Assembly: GCA_020740775.1 (NCBI GenBank)
Contig: JAHEWK010000024.1
Coordinates: 1 to 64,000 of the forward strand
Direction: 5' to 3'
Length of the DNA stretch: 64,000 nt
Source of the DNA: Ilyonectria destructans
Taxonomy: Eukaryota > Ascomycota > Sordariomycetes > Hypocreales > Nectriaceae
A model generated the notes under the pieces. It worked only from the letters and a program-made list of their open reading frames with translations. It was not told the DNA's origin and searched no databases. Made by a program: the position numbers and the translations under genes. This document shows positions 32,401 to 44,800 of this stretch, in pieces. The stretch's first letter is position 1. Every line of letters begins with the position of its first letter.

Positions 32401-34539
32401 GACCGCGCCCCGTCGGCAGACGTGCTTGACAGTGCCGCCGCCGCCGTCCACCTTCTTCCACAGTGTCTCGCCAACCAACCTCGCCAGCTTTCCAGCGCCC
32501 GGCTTGAGCCACGCGTTCTTGCGGTTCTTCGCAAACGACTTCCCCGGCCCTTCGTACACCAAGCACTCGGCAATGTCCCGCAGACGCACCGTGTCCCGCT
32601 GCTCGCTCCATCGTCCGCCCATCAGCTTGTCAAGCCAACCCTCCGTCTCTTGCAGTATCGCCTGCGCGGCCCCCTGAAAGCTGCCGACGGCGATGCGATC
32701 TCCCACGTAATGCAGCGTCTTGCCGTCGCTGTCCCACATCACCCGCGCCTGCCCACCCTCGTGATTGCGGTATCCACGGCCGTATGTAATCCACTGAATG
32801 ATCGTGCTGAACGTCGAGTACGAACCGGTCGCGAGCCACGCGCGGTGCCCTTGCTGGAACTGATCGAGCGCCGCCAAGCTCGTGTCGCACGTCGAGTCCT
32901 CCGAGTCATACACGTCTTCCTCAAAGAAGTGCTCGAGCATCAGAACCCGACCGCACCACAAGAAACCGGCGAGAAAGCGGGTGTGTGAGTGCGCCGCGAT
33001 CCATTTGCCATCCTCCGTAATGCCCAGCACGGCCGTGAAGTGAAGTAGCGGACTGTGATACTGCTTGCGACCGAGCTTTTGCTTGATCGAGCCGATGCAG
33101 AAGCGGAAGACGGCCTTGTCGAGCGCCCCTTCGTCGGGGTCCTGCTTATCCTGCTCGTTCCCTGCCGCCTCGTTGCGCCCCGCTTCATCCTCGTCTCCGT
33201 CGCCGTCGTCTGAGTCGTCCTCGCTGTCCATGTCCTCCTCGCCCAAGTCGTCGCCGGCTGCTTCTTCTTCTCCCCCTCCTCCTCCTCTCCTTTCACCCCC
33301 GTTCCTCCCCCGGATTCCATTCTCCCTCACCTCACCCTTCTTCTTTTCGTTGTCGACCACGGTGTCGAGCTGCCGGATGACGTCGGCGAGATGACCCCAC
33401 TGCTGGTCCGTGAACCGGATCCCGTGCTCCACTTTCGCTTCGGCCCGTCCCGTCGACCAGATCCGGGCGCAGTAGCACAAATATCGCTCCCAGCATGCGC
33501 TGTACCGGTCCATCGACGCCTTCTGCTCCTTGCGGCCGAACGGTGCCGGTTCCGGCTTCGTCGGGTCGATGCTCTTGAGCCACTGCAGCGTCGCGTCCGG
33601 CACCCTGTCCAGCCGATCCATGCTCCGTGCCAGCTCGCGGCGGAAGCTCTCGACCAGCACCCGCAGCCTCGCGTTCGCCTCGCGGTCTTCCTTCTTCCAC
33701 AGTCTCGCCTCGCGCGCCTCCGTCGCCGGGGACAAGCCTGCCTGATGCAGCTTCGCCTTGTCCCTGCCTTGCAAGTGTGCCGCCCACTTCATGAACTGCA
33801 CCCACCTCGAATCCATGTCCACGCCGCCGGGCGCCTCCACCTTCTTTCGACGCTCCTCTGCTGTCTTTTCAAACTCCTTCTCGCAGTCCTGTACGAGCCC
33901 TAGCAGCCCGGCGTCCGCGTCCAGAGCGTTGTCGGCCTCGTCATCGGCATCGACGTTGACGGGTCTGTCTGGCGTAACGACCCAGTAGCTTGCGTGTGGT
34001 GCCCTCCGCATAGACTGAAGCGTGACGGATACCCAGTTGCAGCTGCGCCTGTCCTCTCGGCTGTCGTCGTCCTCACTATCGCTACCGTCACCCTCCTCTT
34101 CCCTATCCTCTTCCCCCTCTTCCTCTTCCTCTTCCTCCTCCTCCTCCTCCTCCTCCTCCTCCTCTTCCGATTGCTCCCAGTGTTGAGCGCGGCTCTGGTG
34201 CGTAATCATGTTCGTCTTATCACGGGTCAAGAATCGACAGCTCTTACATCCAAAGCCGGCGTATGTTTCGAGCTCGGCGACCGGTGCACTTCCATCCAGT
34301 GGCAGCGGCACGCTCTCGTCTGTCGGGTCTCGCAGTGCCCGGGCTCGACTTCCCAACGGCGAAAATGACTCGGCAAACGCAATCACCTCCTGCAGCGGTT
34401 CCCCGACCGTCTTATGACAGTTGCGATAATGTCGCTGCACCTTGTCGGCCCCGGGCATGATAGCGGCTGGGCAGAGCAGACAGACCAGCACGTTGAGCTG
34501 TTCACAAAGCCTGATCATCTTCTCTAGCCGTATTGCCAT
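29460..34539 (-). CDS. OrsD finger, tyrosine-recombinase-like domain and RecQ helicase in one protein (B-type, middle copy)
   Basis: Exon 1 is 34539-31543. A 115-bp intron (31542-31428) has donor GTATGT, branch GCTAAC and acceptor ATAG. Exon 2 runs 31427-29460, giving about 1654 residues. Domains in order: an OrsD-type finger ([12 protein letters not shown]...[19 protein letters not shown]) at ~20-125; a polyglutamate run at ~130-150; a recombinase module with R740 ([10 protein letters not shown]), K774 (TDRDKSG), R865 (SYRHVAVAM), H920 and Y929 ([14 protein letters not shown]); then RecQ helicase with Walker [20 protein letters not shown] and QQTGRGGR. A 12-bp repeat encodes EREA near the C-terminus, followed by Cys clusters (CDRC, CSVC, CCWECG). 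This is the most complete helicase copy in the window. DNA unwinding by the RecQ part is expected; the recombinase role is inferred. Confidence 0.82.
30015..30130 (-). repeat. 12-bp in-frame tandem repeat encoding EREA
   Basis: About nine near-identical CGGCTTCCCGCT units lie on the plus strand, read on the minus strand as charged Glu-Arg-Glu-Ala repeats inside the helicase tail. This is typical of slippage within a coding region; it lengthens a charged helix without breaking the frame. Confidence 0.85.
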
Positions 34540-34580
34540 GACTGTCGATAGTAATCGCTGTTAAACTCGTATGAACTCTA

Positions 34581-37500
34581 TTATTCTACAATCCAATATC
34601 GCGCATTACTACCCTTTACAAATCTTTGAAGGCTGACGTGTCTCCACCCCTTTTGACCACTTTGCTGATCATGATGCTTATTCCGACTACAGTGGTGCGT
34701 CATATTTGAGTAGTTGATAGTTAAATACTCGCAATAATCGCAGGCAAAGCCACTTAGCTTTGGGATCTGAGTGATAGCCTTGCTTTTATTGCTTGGCAAC
34801 CGTACTTTAGTCGGGTCCCGAAGCTCCTTACCAGTGCAGAAAGATACTATCCCCTTAAGCTTACCCCCAGTATACCGATGCATGTTCCGAAAGTGTCTGA
34901 TAGCGCCTTTATCCGGTAATATCGCAAATTTGCAGATAAGACAGACTAAAATCTGATGTTCATCAAGCACGCACAGGACATCTCTTACCCATGCGGCGTT
35001 CCCTTCTTTAACAGGTCGCGGACCAGCAAGGGGTGGTTCGTCATCTGGGAGCAGCGAGACTCCGCTATGCATGTATTCTAGCTCCGGTACTGGCATCCAC
35101 CCCTGGCTTTGCTCTTTTAGGGGAGTGACAGCTCCCTGTCTTTGTCGCTTGAAAGGAGAGGCTTCATCTACGAGAGATTCGTAACCCGGCGAGACGTCTG
35201 TGATTGCTCGTTTATTGCATTGGGAAAGTGAACGAGGTGGGGCAGGGGTCTCTTCATGTCCCAGGGACGATTTCTTGCTTGGTTGACGAATAAACTCATG
35301 CCAGCGCGTCGAAGCCCATTCATAAGCACGAAGAAGTGGTGGTTGGAGCCGGAAAGGGTAGGCCCCATCGAGCCCGTATGTGATGCCTCGCTGTAGAGGG
35401 CGATGTCCGCTTTGCCAAGCAAATGTGACGTTGATATCGGCATCGCCGCTACGATCGTCGTATCTGTTGAACGGAGTATGCACCTCGCGAACGTGCTTCT
35501 CAGTGATCGCTATTGCTAGCTGGCGATACATGCGAACATTGACTGTATGTTGCCAAACTTGTGAAGTGGCCTTGTTAAGGATACCCGTGACGCGAGAAGT
35601 GGTCCATGCCTTTCCATCGCTATGAAAGAGCAGGCGTACTTGTGAGGGTTGCAGGTTGCTATAGTCATACCCAGTCTGCTCCCGGCGTAACAGATCGGCC
35701 ACCTTTCGAATATAAACGAGATACTTGAACAAAACATGGCCTAGCCTGATCGGAAGAAATCGGACCACATAGAACTCGCGGTTCGTCAGTCGTTTCGCTT
35801 TATGATGGCGGATAATGTATGCCATGTAAGATCCCCAGACATATACTCCACGGTTCGTGTTTGGGCCATTCTCACACTCAAGGCTAAGCAGCTCCACCAC
35901 TCTTGGTGACTGGCCGCACGAAGTGTAGAGGCCGACGGCAAGCAGTTCCTCCATCTCGATCACTTGCTTCAAGTATGCCGTAACAGCCTGCCACCGCCAA
36001 ACGCCATTACTGGCAAGTCCGTCTTTGCCTGCATAGGCTTGGAGGAGCAATTCCAAATATGCAGAGTCAAGACCGTTTTCGGGTTCTTTAATGAAGTTGT
36101 AGCCACATTTCGAATTGGCTATATCGTCCTTGATCTCTGAGAGGTCCACGTCTGCTTTGACGCCATGCATAAGCCTATTACACAATGCTTCTGCCTGCGT
36201 GATAAAGTAGTCTGGAAGTTTACGAAAGTCATTCATGGTCAACCAAAAGGTCCCATCAGACACTGTCTCACCGTCACTGCTCCAGTGGAAGAGGACAGAC
36301 GGTGGCTCAGTACGCGCAACGTTGCGGCCAAAATCTCGAAGGCCTACTAACTCTGCAAGCGGGGACTGCGAGCTTAAAACCATATACTTTTCTCGGATCT
36401 CGTTCAGTGACTCGAATTGCCCAGTCCGTGGACGTTGTGAAATGCCGAAAGCGGGATACGGACGTAGCGGCAATGCCCGTTCCAGTAGTAATATGCGCTG
36501 TATGTAAATGATTGCTGATAGTTTAGGGCAGTACTGGCGAGCGAGTAGGAACTTGCAGGAATCTGCAGAGAATCCAAGAATGCCGCTGAAGTACACTAGT
36601 AGTGTAGATCCTGGCTGTCCATCAACAAAAGTCTCAGTGCATAGTGTAAGACATAGTTGGAATAAGAGCTGGAGAAACTCGTCGAATACAGCCTTGATAG
36701 ACGTATCTATCGGTCTGTCGACTGGCTCTGAATGGGTTTCCTTAGTGGCTTCGTCGATGTCGCTGTAGTATCCGGAGTCGTCGTAGTCATTCTCATCATC
36801 ATCATCAAGGTCCCAGTCCTCAACTTCATTCTCACTGCCTTCCTCATCCTCACTCTCCTCTTCGTCCCCTTTGCCTGGGGTTCTGTCGTTATTTGCCAGG
36901 CCACTGTTCAAAGCATCGCCAGCCCCATCATGGGATTGGTTGCTAGCCGGAGCAGCAGATGCTTCTACTTCATCGCCATCCGCCCACCAGTCTGTCACGG
37001 GCCAGAGCCCCTTCGATATATCGATAGTGTTCCAGACGTTGTGGTCCCAAATACGATCCAGCTGAGCCGAGAGTTTCGGTTCCAGCTCCATGCTTGTCAC
37101 CCCCTGCCTAGAATCGCTCGACATTCGATGCATCCGGAAGGTGAAGGCCAAGAATTGTTTCTCGATCCTTCTGTATCTGAGTTCGCTACTCTTCTCTGCC
37201 ACAAGACCGAAAGGGAATTCCCGTGGGCTCTGAAGCCGTGAGCTGAGCAGCCAGCTGTAACGGGTCAGGCCCACTTGGCTGGCGGCTCTGCCGCCAAGCC
37301 CGAATTCTTCTCCACAGCGCCATCGAGTTGATTCTCGAATCTTCTATATTAAAGAAGATATAACGCGTCTTCACGCACCCAGTTTGTATTTAGATTCTTT
37401 CCTTTCTTCATCTTGAAAGTAAACAGCATAGGGACTAGTTAGTTGAATCAACTCACTAGAGGCCTTTCACACCAGCAGAGGAGGCTGTGACTGGTATGGC

Positions 37501-38443
37501 GAACAGTATCCTCGCAACGGTCTATGACCAAGTCCATTGCCCCCACGATACAGGACAATTTCTGTTCGTCCTCATACGGGCTCGTGAAGTTTGCATCGCC
37601 GTCAAGGGTCCCCTGTCCCAAGATATAATCTGTGGTTAGAGATTGGCGGTTGGGTAATCTGATCAGCGCCCGCAGGATATCTCGTCGAGTATCTTTGTAT
37701 ATGGCGGGCCATTGAGTTCTGTCCAGCCATAAAGTCGAAGCTGCAAATGATTGACTGCCCGAATCCTTGCTGGTTATACGAGGCTGATTCAAAATGCCTC
37801 GGTATCCCTCTTCCCGTTCCAGGATTCGCTGTAGATGGGCCGACGCTCCTGGTGCGAGATCTTGGAGCGTTACCCGCGGCTTGATGAAAGCTGGTTTCAC
37901 CGTTGACCTGCCCGTATTCTGCCTCTTAGCCCGAACACTGACTTCAAACCACCTGCTGCCCTCTCTGGAAGGGAAGAAGCGTTGACATGTAACGCCTTTG
38001 AGCCATGGTTCAGCATCAGCCAATGCCTGCCCTGTAGTTGGTCTCCCCTTGCCCCTGGGATTCACCCATTGATGCTCTTGAGCGCAATGCTTCTGCATCA
38101 CCTGAACTTGGCCGACGGTGAAATTACATTGTAGGCATTTCAGTTTGTCAGGCTCTGGTAATGCAAGACAGGGGATGGGATCGCTTGATGGTGGTGGGTA
38201 CTGCAGCTTGGATAGCTCCGACCGGATTCGTAGTGTATTGGGAATTTTCTGTATTTCTGTAACCAGCCGGCGACGAGTCTTGGGGTCTATCTGACGATGT
38301 TTTGTGGCAAGGTGCGTGCTAACTTCGCTAGCTAAGCATGCATACTGACATGTTTGGCATATGATGAGTCTGTATTCGAGGAGATGAATGAATGGATGAA
38401 TCGGGTTAGAAGAGCCGAGTTCTGCCATAGTGTTTGTAGCCAT
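34581..38443 (-). pseudogene. OrsD-recombinase-OrsD protein (A-type, middle copy) interrupted by a solo LTR
   Basis: The 5' part (38443-37472) starts MATNTMAELG and holds an OrsD finger pair (LIICQTCQYAC...HLATKH; LKCLQCNFTVG...HCAQEH) and QRFFPSREGSRWFEV. A 216-bp solo LTR (37256-37471, duplication CCAGC) then breaks the frame. The 3' part (37255-34581) resumes in frame when the LTR and one CCAGC are removed, and matches the intact paralogue at 41877-45419 across the junction (LLCW/LLSS). The recombinase constellation is complete: Arg codon 35901-35903 (SPRVVELLSL), HHKAK, MYRQLAIAI, and GHRPLQRGITYGLD with Tyr codon 35376-35378. A second OrsD finger ends the protein. Its stop lies 41 nt before the RecQ-type gene on the same strand. 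Confidence 0.85.
37251..37476 (+). mobile_element. Solo LTR of the same chromovirus with 5-bp target duplication
   Basis: The 216-bp LTR (37256-37471) is flanked by CCAGC on both sides (37251-37255 and 37472-37476). It is identical by eye to the LTRs at 1517 and 6915, so it comes from the same, recently active family. A solo LTR forms by recombination between the two LTRs of a full element, so a complete copy once sat inside this gene. Confidence 0.97.
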
Positions 38444-38621
38444 GGCGCGATATATATATATGGTAGAAGGTTTAGAGGATGATTCTCATAAATTCTTAAC
38501 CTCCCCTAGGACCGCGATTCTCCCTGATTATCTAAGCTACTACTTTACGCGACGCGTATATACTGAAATTAGTAGCTAGCATTACATCGCGCCTCGTCAT
38601 GTAATCAAACTCTAAACGGAC

Positions 38622-38699
38622 GATCCAAGTCTACCCCCTGATATAAATCAATTCTACCCCCTGCTATGTGGGGCGAAATAAATCAATTCTACTAGAATT
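38622..38699 (+). repeat. TCTACCCCCTG terminal-type cluster abutting the truncated helicase
   Basis: Two copies of TCTACCCCCTG (near 38633 and 38654) are followed by a short stem (CCCC-TGCTATG-TGGGG), an AT-rich spacer and TTCTACTAG, then an AATTGATT palindrome arm. The same order of parts occurs at 48472-48538. The adjacent helicase frame is cut off exactly here, so the cluster looks like the end of an inserted or deleting mobile element. A Helitron-type 3' end (hairpin, then CTAG) is possible but unproven. Confidence 0.55.
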
Positions 38700-41600
38700 G
38701 ATTTTGGTATGAAGCACTAGGCCGGAACTCGATCACATCCACGCCCATCCGCTGCGCCCGGTCGACCAAGTCTGCCATCAGCGCGGCGAATGGTACGACT
38801 ACTATGCTTGTGCCGCCGCCGTCATGCATAATAGCCGGAACCATGAACAGCAAGCTCTTACCGGCACCAGTTGGCAGTACACATATGGCTGACTGCTCTC
38901 CGTGCAGTGACAGAATCGCTTGCATGCTCTCCCTCTGCTTGACCGACCGCCATGTTGATGTTGGGCCCATTAACATCCGTAGCCCGTCGGCCATCTGCCG
39001 CTCAATTTCTTCCTCATCCGGCGCTGTCTTGCTCTTCTTCCTCGCTGCCGCCGTTCCGTCGCTTGGTGCCTTGCGTTTCCACCCAGCCCGGGCCTCGTCT
39101 CCTTCCATCAAGAACTGGTGCCACAACTGGCTGATTCCCCGATAATTTGCGATCATCTCGGGCGATAACCGACCTGGCATACCGACGTGTATGGCGTAAT
39201 GTAGCCGCGCCATCTTCGTGCTGTGCGTGCTCTGTAAATCCCACACGATGTTCCAGCTGCCTCTCACATCGAGCGCCTCGCCTGTCATCTGGTCCATCTC
39301 CATGCCGTCCTCATCGTCATCATCGCCGGCCATGCCCTCGACTTGCTTTATAACCAGCCCTCGGATCTTCCGCCCAAGTTCAATCGCCATCACGCGGTAC
39401 CGCCCAACGCCGATCCTCATCTTGATCTCCGCCTGCAGCAGACGTGTCATGATCGAGCTGAGTCGTTCCGTGTCCCAGCAATTCGAGTTGCCATTTCTCC
39501 ATAAGAATTCCAAGCACTTCTCCTGCGGTTCCGGTAGCTTGCATTTGCGCCGCAGCGTCCTTTCTGCCGGCAGAAGCCACACGATGTATGCAACCATCAT
39601 CCGCCCGATACGGTCGGGCAGAAACCGGGCTGTCTTGCGGCCGGTTCCGCGGATCGCCTTCATCTTGTCACGGTCCGTTACGAGCATGACCTGTCCATCG
39701 TACAAAAAGACATTACGCAGCAACTGCCACGTATCACAGTGCCGTAATGTTGCCGTTTCCGGCCCGCGCCCTGGTTGCCCTTCCCAGATGTGCGTGAGCA
39801 GCATCAATTGTTCTCGAAACACACGCAGCCGCTGCAACCACTTCCGTACGCCGGCCTGCTTCCACTGGTTCTTCTTCTTGTCAAATATAGATGCCTCCAT
39901 AGAACGCATAACCTTGCCCGGCCCGGCGTCTAGCCACGCGTTCTTGTCGTTTGTCGCGAACGACTGGCCGGCGCCAAGCCGCGACGTGCTATCGGCGATC
40001 CGCTTCATGTCGATTCCGGGCCCAATACGATCCCATGTGCCGCCTAGCATCTTGTTCAATAAGTCGTCCGCCTGCACCATGATCTTACAAGCCGCCCGCT
40101 GGAAGTCACGCACTAGCATGTGATCCCCGTTATGCACCAGCGCCTCGTCGTCGTCGGACCAGCGCACTGTCGGCGGCCCGCCCGTCTTATTGCGATGTCC
40201 CTTGCCATACGCCATCCAGTTGATGATCTTGCTCATCACTGTATAAGTGCCTATGCACATCCACGTCTCGTGCTCCTGCTGGAACCGATCAAGCGCCTCT
40301 ACTCCCACATGCTCCTCCTCCGGCGACACGTCCTCGAATCCGGCCTCCAGAAAAAAAAGTCGGGCAAGCCATAATAACGCTGCCAGTACACCTGTAAAGA
40401 GATACGCCTCCGTGTAGCCTAGCGGGTGCCTTCGGATGCCCGTTGCTGCGCAGAAGCACAGCATTGCGTTGCTATACATATCGCCGCCTACACGCACCTT
40501 GATAGAAGCTATCATGAATCGAAACACGGCTTGGTCGAGCGCTTTCGTCCCCATAACTGCTAACTCGCGACGTCCGGGCCTTCGCTCTCCACCGCCCTCC
40601 TCGTCGTCGCTCAAGCTTTCGCTGCTTGTATCGTCGTCTCCGCTAAAGAAGCCGCTATCACCGTGCAGTTCGGTTTGTCCGACAATGTCGCCTAGCTGCT
40701 CGTCCTCTAGCTCATGGGCTACATCTGCCATTAAGCTCCATTGCTCGTCCGTGAAGCGCATCGCCAGTCGTTTTGCCGCGTCCTCGCGACCCATTTGGTG
40801 TGCACGCCAGCAGAACGCTAAGTAGCGATGTCCGACGGACTGATAGCTGGCCCGCGACTTGTCTTTCGCGGTACATCCGAATGGCAAGCTGTTTGGTTTC
40901 CCTGGCTGGATGCCGTGAAGACACTGCAACGTTTCCTTCGGTACGCCTTCTAGTCGCCAGCTGCAGCGGTCTACCTCTCGGTCGAAGCTCTCGTTTAGTC
41001 GCGTGAGTAGCTGCAGCTCTCTCGTAGCCTTTTCATCCTCGGGGACTCTTGTCTTAACCTTGCTGGCCTTTGCTCGTATCCCCTGAGCCGCATCATGGAT
41101 CTCGGTCAGACTCCGGTCCCCAAAGTGCCTCACCCACTTCATTTCCTTCACCCAAGTCGAGTCGTAGTCAATGCCCTCCTGCCTTTCACCGTGCTCGTTT
41201 CTCTTGGTGTCCTCCTCCAGTAGCTCGGCCTTACTGTCGGCGATCATCCTATCCATGATGCTATTTGTCGCTGCAGACTCCAGTGCCATCGTACTGTCGC
41301 CATCGCCGTAAGCTCTAACGATCCAGTATCTCGCGCGTCGTATTGGCGTCCATGTTTGTAGTTGTACGGCGCTGTATTTTGGTCCGTCGGAGCTATGTTG
41401 TGACTCTGTCCAGTGATGGGTTACGTTCTTCTGTGATTGTGTTACATAGCGGCATGCATTGCAGCTGAACCCGCTATGTACGTCAAGAATCGGAATCGGT
41501 TCGCTCCAGTCGGCTGGTAGTTCAATTGTAGCTGGATTGTTCAGTGAGTCTACGTCGACGTAGTCCGTTATATCCCTAAGCAGTTGTCCCTTTACCTGAT

Positions 41601-41709
41601 GCATATGCCTGAAGTGGGACTCGACGCTAGCACCTGGGTTCACGGCATGTCGGCATATCTTACACAGCAGAAGCTGGTACTCGTCGATGAGCATCGCATA
41701 TTCGTCCAT
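38692..41709 (-). pseudogene. OrsD-recombinase protein with truncated RecQ domain (B-type, right copy)
   Basis: A 1005-residue frame from ATG 41709. An OrsD finger comes first (LLLCKICRHAVNPG...HFRHMH; CNACRYVTQSQKN). The recombinase module has R648 (PGRGPETATLRH), K682 (TDRDKMKA), R772 (RYRVMAIEL), H829 and Y838 (THSTKMARLHYAIH). A RecQ domain begins near residue 905 with Walker A LPTGAGKS and motif Ia, but stops after RAQRMGVDVIEFRPSASY at the TCTACCCCC cluster. All later helicase motifs are gone, so it cannot be an active helicase. The intron of the middle B copy is absent here. The recombinase module may still be intact. It lies 167 bp downstream of the A-type gene at 41877-45419. Confidence 0.85.
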
Positions 41710-41876
41710 TTTTATGTTTTTGCATGTTACTAGTATGGTATTGCGGTATTTCCAGCAATGCAGTAAGGAGTATAGATAAACGCCAAGATCTACCTTAACC
41801 TTAATAATAACTTTATTAACATAGAGAACTCACATTGTACATGTGGTACATTAGATTTACGTCAATACGCCCGACG

Positions 41877-44800
41877 CTAAGTATCCCCTACTATCCAGTA
41901 TTGTGCATATCGGCCCCTCATGAATGTCTGTAGGAGTACCTCTTTCCACGCTGGTGCATTCGCCTTGCTGATTCCAGGCTTGTGTTGAGCGCAATGTGTG
42001 AGCGCATTCTTACGACTTATCGTCATGTATATGCAAGATTTGCAGCTATAACCCCACTGGGCCGCCAACTCTGTAATGACCTTGCTACCGTCGTCCAGTG
42101 GAGCCATATTCATTGGGTCCTCAAGTGTCCAGCCGGAATGTAACTGTTTGATTGCTTTTAATGTCTCTCCCTTTAGGTGATGAACGTGGCGGAAGTGGCT
42201 TTCGATGGCCCCGCCCGGTCGAACAGCTGCCTTACAAAGCAAGCACACCAAAATGCAATATTCTGATAAGATACAAGCAAAGCCCTCTAGACGTACAGTG
42301 GAGTAAATGTGGCGAGCAGGTGTGTGATTCGGGTGTGACTCTCCAGCCTGACACAGCTTCTCACTGCTGGTGTAATTTCTTCGCTTCTTAGTGCCATTTA
42401 TCGATTGCACATCGATTTGAGATATAAAAGTAGCAACCTTATAGCTCTCCGCTCTCATGGAGCGTTGAATTGAAGTCGGCGGATCCTCGTCCACATGCGC
42501 TCCTTTCTTGCTTGCTTGGTGCAGAAACTCGTGCCATCGGGTTGATGCCCATTCATATGCACGAAGGAGCGACGGCTGGAGCTGATGCGGGTATGCACCA
42601 TCGAGTCCATAGGTAACTGCGCGTTGCATAGGACGGTGGCCGCTCTGCCAGGCAAAAACCACATTACGATCGGCGTCGGTACTGCGATCATCGTAACGGT
42701 TGAAAGGCGAATAGACCTCTCGAACATGCTTTTCGGTGATTCCAATGGCGAGTTGCCGGTATACTCGAGAATTGACTTCTCGATCCCATACCTTCTTGGA
42801 AGCGGCTTTAAGTAGAGCAGTGAGACGAGTTGACGTCCACGCTTTGCCGTTGGACTGAAAAAACAGAAACCCCGGTAGACTCGACCGACCTAGGCTGGAT
42901 TGTCCTAATTGCTCTCGGCGGAGCAAAGCTCCTACTCGACGTATACAAGTAAGATACTTGAGAGTAACAGTCGCTAGTCTGATAGGTAAGAACCGAACCA
43001 CATAGAATTCTTGGTTGGTGGATCGTTTAGCTTTGTGATGCTGGAGGGCGTAGGCGACAGAACCGTTCCAAATGAACATCCCGCGGGTTGCACAAGGACT
43101 GTTTTCGACCGCTAGGCTCAGTAGCTCAAGTAACCGTGGTACTTGACCGCAAGCGGTAAGATATCCACCCCCGAGCATCTCTTCCAATCTAGTCATCAAC
43201 CTCAGATAGGATGTGATAGCCTTGAAATTCCACTCGCCCTGTCTAGCAAGTTTCCCAGTGCGGGATGTACATGCTCGAACCAGAAGATCCTTGTACATGT
43301 TTTCAAAGCCATTGTCTGGATGCATGACAAAGGAATATCCTGGCTGTGTGTTTGTCATGTCGTCCTTGATCCCGCTAAGGTCAAAGTGCGGTTCGAACCC
43401 ATACATCAGCTCATCACATAGCTCCTCTGCGCGTGTGATGAAGTAGTCGGCAAGTCCGCGAAAGTCCTGCATGGATAGACTGGAGTCGTCTCCCCATGAA
43501 ACCCTATCACCATCGTCACTCCAGTGGAGAAAAAAGGTCGGTGGCTCGGTCCGCGCAACCCTATAGCCGAAGTTCCGAAGGCTGTGCAGCTCTGCAAGTG
43601 GGGTCGGTGACCCGGCGACCATATATCGCTCGCGGACTTTGTTCAGGCGCTCAAGCTGCTGAATCCGCGGTCTCTGCCCGATCCCAATGGTGACATAAGA
43701 GGAAAGTGGTAAGGCACTCTCCAGGAAGATGAGACGCTGGACGTATATTAGTCCCGACAAGTGCGGACAGTACTGTCGAGCCAAGCGGAACTGCCGACAG
43801 TCAGCAGAAAAGCCGAGAATGCCACTGAAGTGTATGAGAAGTGTAGATCCTGGTTGCCCATCTATGAAGTTTTCCGTACTCAATGTAAGGCTTAGCTGGA
43901 AAAGAAGTTCAAGGAATTCGTCCAAAGTCGCTGCTATATCTGGATCATTACTCTCAAAATGTCCGTCCGCGTAATGCTGTATTTCTTCCCGAGCATCCTC
44001 CATTGTTGGATCTGCAATTGATTCGCTAGCCTCGTTATCGCTTTCGTCTTCTTGAAAGTCCTCGTCCTCACCCGCGCTGTCCTCGGCATCGCTCTCAGAG
44101 TCGACGTCGGACGTGCTGGCATGGGAATCACGCCACGACATCTCATCACAGATTGATGAGCCAGGCTGTTCCTCCTTGGGAGCAGGTGAAATAAGAGCAC
44201 CCCCCTCGTGACTGATCTTATTCATATCACGCCACTTTCTTCGAGTGGTGTCAATGAAGTCCCATGCTTTGTGTTCCCATAAGCATTTCAATTGTCGTAT
44301 TAGCTCCGGAAAGAGATGGACTTTTAATTCTTGCTCTCTTATCGTAGCTGACATTAGGTATGCTCGTAGTATAAATGCGATAAACCGTTTCCACAAGGAC
44401 CGATACTTCTTTCGAGTGTTTTCTTCAGTCTTTAGGGCAAATGGCTTCGGCTGATAGGCCCCGGGTTTCGAGCTGAGTAGCCAACAAAGAAGTAGACGGC
44501 TAGTGTGTTGTACGGTAAGCTCGCATCGGTCAAGGGTTAAGTCGACAGCGCCTAGCATGCACGCGATCTTCTGCTCATCATGTTTCAGACTGACAATGTC
44601 GGCGTCTCCCTCGCGCGGTCCTTGACCGAGGACGAAGTCTGCATTGAAGGAGGGGTCGGTCCTGCTACAGACAGGAAGCCGCGTCATTGCCTGTAAGATA
44701 TCCCGCCGGACATTCTGATAAGCAATTGGCCACTGCGTACGTTCTAGCCATAGACTCGTAGCTGCAAATGAGTCATCGCCTAGAGCCTTGCTGTATACGC

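Noticed and set aside
31673..34368. Several long GC-rich frames on both strands opposite the B-type gene
   Set aside because: They contain only Arg/Gly/Ala-rich text without domains and overlap a strongly supported coding frame.
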